29,880 nucleotides of DNA from an uncultured Arcanobacterium sp. (GCF_947253055.1 NZ_CAMXYE010000006.1:1-29880), one strand, 5' to 3'; positions 1 to 7,880 are shown, numbered from the stretch's first letter. Numbers and translations: made by a program. The notes: a model not told the origin generated them from the sequence alone.

Positions 1-183
1 CAAGGTATTAGCATTTCGGCGGAAAACGAGCTGGCGGAAAATGAAGAAAATGCCGAAAACTTCCTAACTACTGGATACGGAATGAAAGGAATTGCGGAGA
101 GAGTAGAGATATTAGGCGGCAGTATTCAACAGAAAACTGAAGCAGGATACTTCAAGACTCATATTTGGCTTCCATGGAAATGA
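1..183 (+). CDS. Sensor histidine kinase, C-terminal end (partial)
   Basis: The window opens inside a reading frame that ends at TGA 181-183 and gives the last 60 residues of a protein. They contain GYGMKGIAERVEILGG, the glycine-rich G2 box of the HATPase_c ATP-binding domain in NarX/DesK-type histidine kinases, followed by a final beta strand (THIWLPW). This is the usual end of a membrane sensor kinase that autophosphorylates and passes phosphate to a NarL-type regulator. That partner is encoded directly downstream, starting 35 bases after this stop. The sensing and dimerisation domains lie outside the window, so the stimulus cannot be inferred. An acidic Asn/Glu-rich insert precedes the G2 box. 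Confidence 0.85.
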   Translation, partial: QGISISAENELAENEENAENFLTTGYGMKGIAERVEILGGSIQQKTEAGYFKTHIWLPWK

Positions 184-191
184 CTTCTGGG

Positions 192-218
192 TATTAGTAG
201 TTCTGTATATTAGTAGTT
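192..218 (+). repeat. Two-copy 16-bp direct repeat between kinase and regulator
   Basis: TATTAGTAGTT occurs at 192-202 and again at 208-218, a period of 16 bp. The repeat fills almost the whole gap between the kinase stop and the GTG start of the response regulator, and it replaces any recognisable Shine-Dalgarno sequence there. Confidence 0.7.
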
Positions 219-890
219 GTGAAAGAAACCAAGCGCCCTTTAAAAGTGCTTATCGTAGATGATGATCCACTGCTGTGTAATGCTTTAGGTAATCTACTAG
301 AGCAAGATCCACTGGAACGCATAGAAGTAGTGGGAGAAGCTTTTAACGCTGCCGAAGCTTATCGCGCGATAGAATCCCAGCGGCCAGACGTAGTCTTGAT
401 GGATATTAAATTACCGGGAGAAGATGGGATTCAGGCGACGGCTAATATCACGAAAATGCCGAATCCACCTCAAGTAATCGTCATTACTACTTTGGATTCC
501 CAGCTAGAACCACTGCGCGCTATCGAAGCTGGAGCAGCTGCCTTTCTTTTGAAATCAGAAGATCCAAATTCTATTATCGAAGCGATTGTAGCGGTGGCGC
601 GCGGAGAGGGAGCAGTTTCTGCAAAGACGGCGCGGCAACTTTTTACGCACTTAGAAGCGAGCTTTGCTACTCCGGAAAAAATTCGCGCCCAAAAATTAAT
701 CGCACAACTTTCTCCCGCTGAATTAGAAGTAGCTAAGTTAGTGACGCAAGGCCTGAGCAATAGTGAAATTTCTGCCCAATTATTTATCTCTACTAGTACG
801 GTAAAGACGCATATCGCGGGAATTATGCAAAAATTTTCGGTGACTAATCGCGTACTTATTGCGGTGACTCTCACTTTGGCGCAGATTTAA
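219..890 (+). CDS. NarL/FixJ-family response regulator (LuxR-type HTH)
   Basis: This is a 223-residue two-component response regulator. The receiver domain covers about residues 8-125. It has the acidic pocket VDDD (13-16), the phospho-acceptor Asp62 in LMDIKLPG, Thr90/Thr91 at the switch position and Lys112 in FLLKSED. A LuxR-type DNA-binding domain follows at about 162-222 with the typical LSPAELEVAKLVTQGLSNSEI and TVKTHI signatures. Phosphorylation by the kinase encoded upstream should promote dimerisation and DNA binding. The GTG at 219 is the chosen start because it begins just before the receiver fold; no strong ribosome binding site is visible, so translation may be coupled to the kinase. 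The target genes are unknown. The stop codon (888-890) lies inside the first copy of a three-copy repeat. Confidence 0.9.
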   Translation: MKETKRPLKVLIVDDDPLLCNALGNLLEQDPLERIEVVGEAFNAAEAYRAIESQRPDVVLMDIKLPGEDGIQATANITKMPNPPQVIVITTLDSQLEPLRAIEAGAAAFLLKSEDPNSIIEAIVAVARGEGAVSAKTARQLFTHLEASFATPEKIRAQKLIAQLSPAELEVAKLVTQGLSNSEISAQLFISTSTVKTHIAGIMQKFSVTNRVLIAVTLTLAQI

Positions 891-966
891 GGCGCCGCAA
901 ACTAGAGTGGGGAAATTTTAAGGCGCGGCAAACTAGCACAAAGAAATTTAAGGCGCGGCAGATTAG
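886..966. repeat. Three-copy 30-31-bp tandem repeat bridging two convergent stop codons
   Basis: The core TTTAAGGCGCGGCAAACTAG occurs at 886-905 (one mismatch), 917-936 (exact) and 947-966 (two mismatches). The periods are 31 and 30 bp, and the bases between cores are also partly alike (GGGGAAAT, AAAGAAAT). Copy 1 contains the stop of the response regulator and copy 3 contains the stop of the convergent LacI gene, so the repeats make up the entire spacer. No perfect terminator hairpin is present. Confidence 0.85.
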
Positions 967-1991
967 AAACCCGTAAAGAGTGGCGGAATTTCTCCGGAAC
1001 CGCGAATCTTGAATCCCGTAGGTACGATAATTTTTTCCGGCGGGCCAGAAATTTCTCCAGATAGCCGCCCAAAGAGCCGCTCAGCTGCCACACGCCCGAT
1101 TTCTGCCGGATTCTGCGTGATTGCCGTCAAACCCACTTTGAATAAATCTGCATTAGGTAGATCGTCGAAAGAAACTACCGCTATTTTCTCTTCTAAACCG
1201 AGCTCCTGCAGGGCGTAGAGAGTACCAGCTGTCAGTTGATTCTGCGCGGCAAAAATAGCCGTCGGGGGCTGCGGAGCTGTCAATAATTCATGTACTGCCA
1301 AGCGCGCCGCGTCTTCCCCCGCTACCCCCAACTTCATGAGCTGAGGGTGCGGCGAAATTTTTGCTTCTGCGAGGGCGGCCAGATATCCCGCTTTGCGCAG
1401 CTGCGCCGTCTGGATATGCTCATTATCTCCGAGAAAGGCGATACGCCGATGGCCTTGACTGAGTAAATGCCGGACCGCCCGCACTGCCCCGACTTGATTA
1501 TCAGAAACTATCGAATCGGCAAATTCTGATTCTGGGCTGCGATCTATGGCCACCAGTGGGCGGGAGATAAAAAGATCTGGCAGCCATTTATGCTCTTCTC
1601 CACTGGGAGAAAAAATTAAACCGTCAATTTGCCGGCTAGCGAGAATAGCGGCGCGCTCCTGAGCGAGCTGCACATTATTTGCCGAGCTCACTGCGAGCAC
1701 CACTGAGGAATACTTATCGGCCACTTCCTCTAATGCCGCATGTACGGCACTGTCAAAAGGATTAGCTACCGAAGATACCAGCAGCCCCACCGTGCGCGAA
1801 CGTCTATCGCGCCGGCGCAGCGATTGCGCTTGCAGATCTGCCTGATATCCCAAATCTGCAATGGCTTGGCGCACAGCTTGGGCAGTGGCAGTAGCTACCC
1901 CCGCTTCCGCATTTATGACTCGCGATACTGTCTTTACGCTGACACCCGCGTGCGCGGCGACATCTTTCATTGTTATTCGAGGACTAGGCAT
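963..1991 (-). CDS. LacI-family transcriptional regulator
   Basis: This is a 342-residue repressor of normal LacI/GalR length. Residues 8-28 (MKDVAAHAGVSVKTVSRVIN) form the helix-turn-helix, followed by a hinge rich in Arg (QSLRRRDRR) and a periplasmic-binding-protein-like effector domain from about residue 66 (TVGLLVSSVANPF, GLIFSP, VAIDRSPE, GHRRIAFLGD, AVVSFDDLP). It is transcribed away from the sugar porter and kinase at 2187-4572, so it most likely represses that operon and itself until a sugar or sugar phosphate is bound. A perfect palindrome in the shared promoter region (2078-2089) is the likely operator. The start at ATG 1991 has no clear ribosome binding site; Met8 is an alternative. 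The effector is unknown but should be the sugar carried by the neighbouring porter. Confidence 0.9.
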   Translation of the reverse strand: MPSPRITMKDVAAHAGVSVKTVSRVINAEAGVATATAQAVRQAIADLGYQADLQAQSLRRRDRRSRTVGLLVSSVANPFDSAVHAALEEVADKYSSVVLAVSSANNVQLAQERAAILASRQIDGLIFSPSGEEHKWLPDLFISRPLVAIDRSPESEFADSIVSDNQVGAVRAVRHLLSQGHRRIAFLGDNEHIQTAQLRKAGYLAALAEAKISPHPQLMKLGVAGEDAARLAVHELLTAPQPPTAIFAAQNQLTAGTLYALQELGLEEKIAVVSFDDLPNADLFKVGLTAITQNPAEIGRVAAERLFGRLSGEISGPPEKIIVPTGFKIRGSGEIPPLFTGF

Positions 1992-2062
1992 ATAAATAAG
2001 TATTCCAGAAAAAAGCTAAAAGTAAATTCTAAATTCGCTTGCGCTCGCCAAAGTTGTCTGTT

Positions 2063-2091
2063 ATTGTCTTTTTTATAGACAACGTTGTCAA
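2063..2091 (-). promoter_or_regulatory. Predicted promoter of the lacI-type gene
   Basis: Read on the minus strand, TTGACA (complement of 2086-2091) is followed after exactly 17 bases by GACAAT (complement of 2063-2068). This is a good vegetative -35/-10 pair about 70 bases upstream of the LacI start. Confidence 0.55.
2078..2089. promoter_or_regulatory. Putative LacI-family operator
   Basis: GACAACGTTGTC is a perfect 12-bp palindrome with the central CG typical of LacI/GalR operators. It sits between the divergent regulator and sugar-porter genes and overlaps the -35 element of the regulator's own predicted promoter, so binding would give autorepression. Isolated half-sites GTTGTC (2053-2058) and ATTGTC (2063-2068) lie just to the left. 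Confidence 0.65.
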
Positions 2092-2186
2092 AGATTAGGA
2101 ATCACTCCTTTCTCCGCAACGAAGCTATTTACACCGCACGTAGATAATTCGTAAATTAAATACAGAAACACAGAAAGATACCTGCC

Positions 2187-3590
2187 ATGCACACTGGAGA
2201 AAACACCTCTCAGAAATCTGGACCTACTCGGCTGGTGATTCGCAGCGCCATCGTCGCCGCTATTGGTGGCCTTATTTTCGGTTTCGATACTGCCGTAATT
2301 TCTGGTACTACTTCCGCCCTCGAAAAAGTATTCGGATTAGATAGTTTTGGCCTCGGAATCGCCGTTTCCAGCGCCACTATCGGCACTATTTTTGGCGCCA
2401 TTTTCGCCGGCACCCTGGCCGACCGCTTTGGGCGGAAAAAGATGCTTTTCGCTATCGGAATTCTCTTCCTAGTCGGTGGTTTAGGCACTGCCCTAGCTCC
2501 CGCCAACGCTTACTGGTTCTTCCTCCTCGCTCGGCTCTGCGGTGGGATTGGCGTCGGAATGTCGAGCGTATGTGCCCCAATCTATACTGCCGAAATTGCT
2601 CCCGCTGCCCAACGCGGGCGCTTAGTGGGATTGGTGCAATTTAATATCGTGCTCGGAATCTTAGTAGCTTATGCTTCCAATGCAATCGTGCGCGAAATCG
2701 TATCCGGCCCGGAAGCTTGGCGCTGGATGCTGGGAGTAATGGTCATACCCTCGAGCATCTTCTTGCTGCTGCTTTTCTCGGTACCGGAGACGCCGCGCTG
2801 GTTGATGAGCCAAGGGCGCACGGCAGAAGCCACCGCTATTAGCCACCAACTTTGCCGCACCGAAGCAGAATCCGAAGTAGAAATTGCAGAAATTCGTGCT
2901 CAGATAGCTGCCGATGCCGCCCATAAAGGCGTAAAAATTGCTTTCTTCACTAAGCGCTACCGCCGCGTAATTTTGCTCGCTTTCGCTATCGCAATGTTCA
3001 ATCAGCTTTCGGGCATAAACGCTATTCTCTACTACGCCCCCATGGTAATGCAGGAGGCAGGAGCTGCGGAAAGCGCCTCCTATCTCATGTCAATCGCCGT
3101 CGGCTTTATGAACCTAATCGCCACCATGACCGCCCTCACCGTAATCGATAAACTAGGCCGGCGCACGCTCATGCTAGTAGGTTCAATCGGTTATCTAATC
3201 AGCCTCGGCTTCCTCACTTTCGTAATGTTCCGCTTCGAAGGTAATTTCACTTCCGAATCGTCAGTAATGGTCTTAATAGGGTTGCTGGTATTTATTGCGG
3301 CACACGCTTTCGGGCAAGGCTCGGTAATCTGGGTATTTATCTCAGAAATTTTCCCCAATCGCGTGCGCGGGCGGGGGCAATCCCTCGGATCGACCACCCA
3401 CTGGGTATTTGCCGCTATCACTTCTTTCGCTTTCCCCTCTATGATTAAACTGCTCGGAGGCGGAGTAAGCTTCTTAATCTTCTTCTGCTGTATGGCTGCC
3501 CAGCTTTTCTGGGTACTGAAACTCATGCCGGAAACCAAGGGCGTACCCTTAGAAGAAATGGCAGAAAAACTGGGACTAGAAAATGACTAA
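2187..3590 (+). CDS. MFS sugar porter (sugar:proton symporter)
   Basis: This 467-residue protein belongs to the sugar porter family of the major facilitator superfamily (TC 2.A.1.1), which imports hexoses, pentoses or inositol with protons. Hallmarks are GFDTAVISGT in helix 1, ADRFGRKK (78-85) in loop 2-3, PETPRWL before the central cytoplasmic loop, QLSGINAILYYAP in helix 7, DKLGRRTLM in loop 8-9 and PETKGVPLEEM at the C-terminus. Twelve membrane spans are expected and the length is typical. It overlaps or abuts the PfkB kinase gene, so import and phosphorylation appear coupled. The divergent LacI regulator probably controls both. The exact sugar cannot be told from sequence; fructose, glucose or inositol are possible. 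Confidence 0.93.
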   Translation: MHTGENTSQKSGPTRLVIRSAIVAAIGGLIFGFDTAVISGTTSALEKVFGLDSFGLGIAVSSATIGTIFGAIFAGTLADRFGRKKMLFAIGILFLVGGLGTALAPANAYWFFLLARLCGGIGVGMSSVCAPIYTAEIAPAAQRGRLVGLVQFNIVLGILVAYASNAIVREIVSGPEAWRWMLGVMVIPSSIFLLLLFSVPETPRWLMSQGRTAEATAISHQLCRTEAESEVEIAEIRAQIAADAAHKGVKIAFFTKRYRRVILLAFAIAMFNQLSGINAILYYAPMVMQEAGAAESASYLMSIAVGFMNLIATMTALTVIDKLGRRTLMLVGSIGYLISLGFLTFVMFRFEGNFTSESSVMVLIGLLVFIAAHAFGQGSVIWVFISEIFPNRVRGRGQSLGSTTHWVFAAITSFAFPSMIKLLGGGVSFLIFFCCMAAQLFWVLKLMPETKGVPLEEMAEKLGLEND

Positions 3591-3609
3591 GCAACTAGGA
3601 GAAACACCA

Positions 3610-4572
3610 ATGAAAAACCCCTCAGTAGCACCTGTACTCTGCCTCGGAGAAGCTCTTATTGACGTCATCTCCCGCACCGGCCAAGCTACGGAAGAGCACG
3701 TCGGAGGCAGCCCCCTCAATGTGGCTTGTGGATTAGCCCAGCTCGGCCACCCCACCTTAATGGCCTCTTGGTGGGGAGCAGATAGACACGGAAAAATGAT
3801 TGCCGATCATCTAAATGCCGCCGGAGTAGGAATTGTGGACGGCAGTGATCAGGCTGCTCAGACCCCTATCGCTGATGCGCAGATCGATATTAACGGGCAA
3901 GCCACTTACCATTTCGATTTAGATTGGCAAGTACCAGAACTACCCGCAATGGCAGATATAGCGCATCTCCATATTGGCAGTTTCGGCGCCACACTCGAAC
4001 CGGGCGCCGAGGAAGTATTGGCAGCGGCCAAAGCCATGGCTATTACCGGCACCCTCAGCTACGATCCGAATGCTCGACCTTCTATTATGGGCGATCCAGA
4101 AAAAGTACGGGAAAGAGTAGAGGTGCTGATTGGGCTATCCGATTTAGTGAAAGCCAGCGACGAAGATGTAGCTTGGCTATATGGGCCCGATACTCCGCTG
4201 GAAGAGGTGCTGCGGCGCTGGTTAGAACTGGGAGCAGGCATGGTAGTGATTACGCGCGGGCCGTGGGGAGCATATGCAAAAGTCGCAGGTGATCGCGACA
4301 TGCTGGTAGTGGATCCGCTCAATATCGAAGTAGCCGATACCGTAGGGGCAGGAGATTCCTTTATGGCCGGGCTTATTTCCGGATTATTGGACGCGGGGCT
4401 GCTGGGAAGTGCGCAAGCAAAGACGCGCCTGCGCCAAGCCACTCTCGCCGATGTGCGCAAAGCACTACACCGCGGCGTAATTACTTCCGGTTTGACGGTG
4501 AGCCGCGCGGGAGCCTATGCGCCAGATCGCGCTTGCATTAAACAAGTACAGACGGCAAATCCACAGCTCTAA
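3610..4572 (+). CDS. PfkB-family carbohydrate kinase (fructokinase-like)
   Basis: This is a 320-residue ribokinase/PfkB-family sugar kinase that phosphorylates an imported sugar with ATP. The substrate-binding start CLGEALIDVI and GGSPLNVACGLAQLG (32-46) resemble fructokinases. DTVGAGD (243-249) is PfkB signature 2, with the catalytic base Asp249 and the anion hole, and TRGPWGAYA lies in the nucleotide-binding part. ATG 3610 is chosen because AGGAG lies 8 bases ahead. An upstream ATG at 3583 overlaps the porter's stop but has no such site. The gene follows the porter in the same operon under the LacI regulator, so it probably makes the 6-phosphate of the transported sugar. 2-Keto-3-deoxygluconate kinase is a less likely alternative. 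Its stop overlaps that of the convergent GntR gene. Confidence 0.88.
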   Translation: MKNPSVAPVLCLGEALIDVISRTGQATEEHVGGSPLNVACGLAQLGHPTLMASWWGADRHGKMIADHLNAAGVGIVDGSDQAAQTPIADAQIDINGQATYHFDLDWQVPELPAMADIAHLHIGSFGATLEPGAEEVLAAAKAMAITGTLSYDPNARPSIMGDPEKVRERVEVLIGLSDLVKASDEDVAWLYGPDTPLEEVLRRWLELGAGMVVITRGPWGAYAKVAGDRDMLVVDPLNIEVADTVGAGDSFMAGLISGLLDAGLLGSAQAKTRLRQATLADVRKALHRGVITSGLTVSRAGAYAPDRACIKQVQTANPQL

Positions 4573-5384
4573 TGCAGTAAATCCGTATCCGCCGCATCCG
4601 GCTTTCCTTGTGCATAATTTGCTCGCAACAATCTCTCATTAGCTGATTTCATATGCTCATGCATTACATCTACAGCTTGCAAAGGGTCAGTGGAATCTAA
4701 AGCGCGAAAGATATCCAGATGCTCTGCATAAGCAATCTGCATATCCTTATTAACTTTTAGTTGATTACGCACCCAGATAGAGAGCATTCTGCGCAGAGTA
4801 GAAAGCAAATTTTTCAGCGTTTCATTGCCAGCTAGTTCCGCCATCTCAATATGAAAAGCTGCATCGGCATCGATAAAAGCAGCCATATTATCGGAATTGA
4901 TACTCTCCTCTTGCTCTTCCAAACAGTCACGCATTACGCGCAGCGTCTTCAAAGGCTGGGGATCTTTCACTAAAGATTCGGCCGTGAGCTGCACCGCCAG
5001 TACTTCCAATGCCGAGCGTATACGCAAAATATCTGGATAGTCGGCGGGTGCTAGCAGCATCACCCACTGCAAGCTATCAGATAATAATCCCGTACCGCCG
5101 GCTCGCACATAGGCACCAGAACCGGGGCGAATTTCTACTACCCCGAGAATTTCCAATACGGTAAGGGCTTCGCGAATAGTAGTGCGGCCTACTTTCAAAG
5201 CCTCTGCCAGAGCGCGCTCCGCCGGCAATCGCTCCTCCGGCTTGTAATCACCGGTAGTAATCTGCGCCAGAATATACTGGGCAGCCTCCGCCGCTTCGGA
5301 AGTAGAATTGACCGTCAAATTAAGCGGGGTAAAATTTCCTTTTTCCTGCGCTAACCGACGCAAACGATTTTCACTCACCTGCAT
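4569..5384 (-). CDS. GntR-family regulator, FadR/FCD subfamily
   Basis: This 271-residue regulator has an N-terminal winged helix-turn-helix at about 30-95 (RLPAERALAEALKVGRTTIREAL, then GSGAYVR) and a C-terminal all-helical FCD effector domain. The FCD metal ligands are visible as Asp174 and His178 (DADAAFHIE), His222 (EHLDIF) and His244 (MHEHM). FCD regulators commonly sense organic or sugar acids. About 25 leading residues before the HTH are longer than usual, so a later start is possible. The gene lies downstream of, and parallel to, the GntP permease gene and is convergent with the PfkB gene, sharing four bases. It is the best candidate to bind the twin TTGGTCAACC sites at 6973-7016. Confidence 0.9.
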   Translation of the reverse strand: MQVSENRLRRLAQEKGNFTPLNLTVNSTSEAAEAAQYILAQITTGDYKPEERLPAERALAEALKVGRTTIREALTVLEILGVVEIRPGSGAYVRAGGTGLLSDSLQWVMLLAPADYPDILRIRSALEVLAVQLTAESLVKDPQPLKTLRVMRDCLEEQEESINSDNMAAFIDADAAFHIEMAELAGNETLKNLLSTLRRMLSIWVRNQLKVNKDMQIAYAEHLDIFRALDSTDPLQAVDVMHEHMKSANERLLRANYAQGKPDAADTDLLH

Positions 5385-5422
5385 AATGATACTCTATCCT
5401 GCACTTTTTGCCAGAAATCAAA

Positions 5423-5450
5423 GAGGGAGAGCCCAGCTGGACTCTCCCTC
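5423..5450 (-). terminator. Hairpin downstream of the first GntP gene
   Basis: GAGGGAGAG (5423-5431) pairs with CTCTCCCTC (5442-5450), and the loop CCCAGCTGGA can pair further. It lies between the permease stop and the GntR start. The T-tract on the minus strand is weak, so it may only partly terminate or may stabilise the permease transcript. Confidence 0.55.
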
Positions 5451-5475
5451 CTATTAGCAGTTATTTCTAATTAAC

Positions 5476-6873
5476 TTAGGAAACTATTACCCAGAGGATA
5501 GAAATTATAATCATTCCAAGCCAGCCAGAGGCAGTAGTTCCAACTGACCAAGTACGCAAGCCGTCTTTCACAGATAGACCCATAAACTTGGTGGCAATCC
5601 AGAATCCGGAATCGTTAATATGAGAAAGAGCTACCGAGCCCATACCAATCGAAAGCAGAATCAGCACTACTTGTATCTGCGAATAATCTCCTGCGAGCAC
5701 CGCACTCTGCACCAAACCAGCAGCTGCCAAAGCAGCTACCGTGCCCGAGCCCTGCGCAATCTTAAATACCGTGGCGATTAAGAAGGCGAGGAAGAAGATC
5801 GGCAAACCAGTGGAGAGAAGAATATCCGATACGGCCGCACCTACTCCAGATTCAGTAAGTACCTTGGCGAATACGCCGCCAGCACCCGTCACGAGAATTA
5901 CGATAGCTGCCGGCCCTACGGCGTCATCCATCAACTTGGAGATATGATCCGCCGAGAAACCACGGGCGATACCGAGTAGATAAAACGATAAAATAGCCGA
6001 GAAGAGCAGTGCGAACTGCGAAGAACCAGCAAACTGAGTGATTGCCCGGCCAGTGGAACCTTCTGGGAATATAAGAGCACCTAGCGTACCGCAAGTAATC
6101 ATGAAGATAGGCAACAGAATCGTGAAGACTACTAGACCTGCCGAAGGGCGCCGAATTACCGTACCATCTTCCAGCGTCATCGTCTTAGAAGTATTATACG
6201 GATCTGCTTCAATTGTTTCGGCGTAACGGGTAGCCACTTCGGGCGTAAGCGCATATTCTTTGCGGTTGATCACTTTCTTAAAGAGGAAGTGCACCATGAA
6301 GCCAATGGGAAGAGCCAAAGCGAGACCGACTATCGTCACTAGTCCCATATTTCCTTCCAATAATCCGGTAGTGCCTACGATTCCCGGATGCGGAGGTACA
6401 GAATTATGGATGAACACCATCAATACCGCAACTGGCATACCGATTATTGCGGGGCTCTTAACTCCAGCAGCTTTGGCGAAAGAAAAGATAATCGGCACTA
6501 AAATAATGAATCCCACATCGAAGAAAATCGGAATTCCGACCAGCGCAGAGGCAACTAACAGAGCCGGTCCGATACGATCTTTGCCGTATCTTCTCGTAAA
6601 GGCTTCGGTGAGCACTTCCGCACCACCAGATTTTTCAATTGCGCCACCGAGCATAGAACCTAGACCTACTAGAATAGCTACAGACCCGAGAGTGCCACCC
6701 ATGCCGGCAATCATCGTCTTTATTACTTCTTCCATGGGGATACCTGCGGCTAATGCCGTGCCGGCAGAAACGGCCAATAAGGCAATAAATGCCGGCCACT
6801 TTAGCTTCATCACCAGCAAAAGTAAAAGAGCAATCGCTAAAATAGCGACTCCGATTAAATAAGTTGTATTCAA
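5476..6873 (-). CDS. GntP-family gluconate/sugar-acid permease (first copy)
   Basis: This 465-residue membrane protein belongs to the GntP family, whose members import gluconate and related acids such as glycerate, erythronate and threonate with protons. Family marks are GMGGTLGSVAILVGLGSMLGG, GIPIFFDVGFIIL, VTGAGGVFAKVLTESGVG, AQGSGTVAALAAAG and NDSGFWIATKFMGLSVKDGLRTWSVG. The start is the TTG at 6873, which aligns with the normal GntP N-terminus (NTTYLIGVAIL). An in-frame ATG at 6993 would add about 40 non-hydrophobic residues and lies upstream of the predicted promoter, so it is rejected. The gene is divergent from the isomerase-like gene at 7077 and shares its operator region, which suggests uptake of the acid used by that pathway. 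Confidence 0.9.
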   Translation of the reverse strand: MNTTYLIGVAILAIALLLLLVMKLKWPAFIALLAVSAGTALAAGIPMEEVIKTMIAGMGGTLGSVAILVGLGSMLGGAIEKSGGAEVLTEAFTRRYGKDRIGPALLVASALVGIPIFFDVGFIILVPIIFSFAKAAGVKSPAIIGMPVAVLMVFIHNSVPPHPGIVGTTGLLEGNMGLVTIVGLALALPIGFMVHFLFKKVINRKEYALTPEVATRYAETIEADPYNTSKTMTLEDGTVIRRPSAGLVVFTILLPIFMITCGTLGALIFPEGSTGRAITQFAGSSQFALLFSAILSFYLLGIARGFSADHISKLMDDAVGPAAIVILVTGAGGVFAKVLTESGVGAAVSDILLSTGLPIFFLAFLIATVFKIAQGSGTVAALAAAGLVQSAVLAGDYSQIQVVLILLSIGMGSVALSHINDSGFWIATKFMGLSVKDGLRTWSVGTTASGWLGMIIISILWVIVS

Positions 6874-6952
6874 TTTATTCTCGCATTCTATAAAACGCTT
6901 CTTTGCGTTTGTAACTACAGTCCTCGTAGTAAAGTCACCTGACTTGTAAACC

Positions 6953-6981
6953 AGTATGCAGTAAATAATAAGTTTGGTCAA
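6953..6981 (-). promoter_or_regulatory. Predicted promoter of the first GntP permease
   Basis: On the minus strand TTGACC (complement of 6976-6981) is followed after 17 bases by CATACT (complement of 6953-6958). The -35 is part of the left operator. Transcription would start about 70 bases upstream of the TTG start at 6873. Confidence 0.6.
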
Positions 6982-7016
6982 CCGCTTAAGCAATTTTGCT
7001 TAATTGGTTGACCAAA
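6973..7016. promoter_or_regulatory. Compound GntR-type operator, 44-bp interrupted palindrome
   Basis: Outer arms TTTGGTCAACC (6973-6983) and GGTTGACCAAA (7006-7016) enclose inner arms TTAAGCAA (6986-6993) and TTGCTTAA (6996-7003). Over the whole element 19 of 21 positions per side are complementary. The right site is TTGGTTGACCAA (7004-7015), the FadR/GntR type pattern TGGTNNNACCA with one base less in the spacer. The left site matches 10 of 12 bases. The axis lies midway between the divergent promoters. Confidence 0.75.
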
Positions 7017-7036
7017 AACCTTTTTTAGGTAATAAT
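7008..7036 (+). promoter_or_regulatory. Predicted promoter of the isomerase-like/oxidoreductase operon
   Basis: TTGACC (7008-7013) is followed after 17 bases by AATAAT (7031-7036). The -35 is inside the right operator, so regulator binding should block it. The expected start of transcription is about 34 bases upstream of ATG 7077. Confidence 0.6.
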
Positions 7037-7076
7037 CTAACTAAACGCAAATACGGACTCACCAATGGAGGTGGAA

Positions 7077-7880
7077 ATGCGTATAGGAATCGGAACCTAT
7101 GCCCTATTTTGGGAATGGTCAGAGCGAGTACCTAATCCAATATCTTTAGAAGGTATGCTCGATCGCACTGCAGAACTGGATTGCAATGTCTTTCAGATTT
7201 GCGATTACCCACTTTTAGAGACTTTTGACGCCACGCATTTACGCGATATTAAAGAACAAGCTACCACCCAAGGAATCGCTCTCGAAGTGGGCACCCGCGG
7301 TACAGAACTCGAAACTCTCGAAAAATATCTGCAGCTAGCGCAGGCGCTGGACGCCAAAGTAATTCGTTCGATGGTGCAGGTAGGAGAAGGAAAACCCGCT
7401 CTGGAAGAAAGTCTGCAAAACATCAAAGCAATTGTGCCGCAATTAGAAGAAAAAGGCATCGATTTAGCTTTCGAAACTTATGAACAGCTCCCCACTACCC
7501 AGTTAGTAGAGCTAATTCAAAAAGTAGGCAGCGAGCGCGTAGGGGTAGCTTTAGATCCGGCAAATTGTGTGGCCGGCCTGGAACACCCCCGCGATGTAAT
7601 CGATAGATGTGCTCCCTACACCTTGAATTTACACGTGAAAGATTTTGCTTTCTCTCGGCAAGCCGGTTGGATAGGATTCACCTACGCCGGAGCCAATATG
7701 GGCGAAGGTCTCTTAGATTACCGCTACGAACTGGAGAAAGTGCAGCCCACAGCGCGCGGTATCAGCCAGATAGTAGAGCACTGGCTGGTATGGCAGGGTG
7801 ATCCAGAAATTACCGTGCGGATGGAGCGGGAGTGGACAAAGCAAACTCTGCAAGTAATTAAAGCGCAAGCCGCTAAATAA
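7077..7880 (+). CDS. Xylose-isomerase-like TIM-barrel enzyme; candidate 3-oxo-isoapionate decarboxylase (OiaC-like)
   Basis: This 267-residue protein has the AP-endonuclease-2/xylose-isomerase-like TIM-barrel fold (PF01261). The four usual metal ligands are visible at strand ends: Glu133 (AFETYE), Asp160 (ALDPANC), His186 (LHVKDF) and Glu234 (VEHWL). ATG 7077 is chosen because GGAGGTGG stands directly ahead; the in-frame ATG at 7065 overlaps that ribosome binding site. Family members act as epimerases, isomerases or decarboxylases of sugars and keto-acids. Here the next genes encode an ApnO-like oxidoreductase and a LerK-like kinase, and in the known D-apionate pathway the enzyme of this fold is OiaC, which decarboxylates 3-oxo-isoapionate to L-erythrulose. 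The specific function is an inference from context; the fold and metal site are clear. Confidence 0.85.
   Translation: MRIGIGTYALFWEWSERVPNPISLEGMLDRTAELDCNVFQICDYPLLETFDATHLRDIKEQATTQGIALEVGTRGTELETLEKYLQLAQALDAKVIRSMVQVGEGKPALEESLQNIKAIVPQLEEKGIDLAFETYEQLPTTQLVELIQKVGSERVGVALDPANCVAGLEHPRDVIDRCAPYTLNLHVKDFAFSRQAGWIGFTYAGANMGEGLLDYRYELEKVQPTARGISQIVEHWLVWQGDPEITVRMEREWTKQTLQVIKAQAAK

Noticed and set aside
6260..6862. Long antisense frame (200 residues) inside the first GntP gene
   Set aside because: It is the reverse of strongly conserved permease sequence and has no recognisable domain or ribosome binding site.
6874..6993. N-terminal extension of the first GntP permease to an ATG at 6993
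   Set aside because: It is not like any GntP N-terminus, and the ATG lies upstream of the predicted -10 element, inside the operator.
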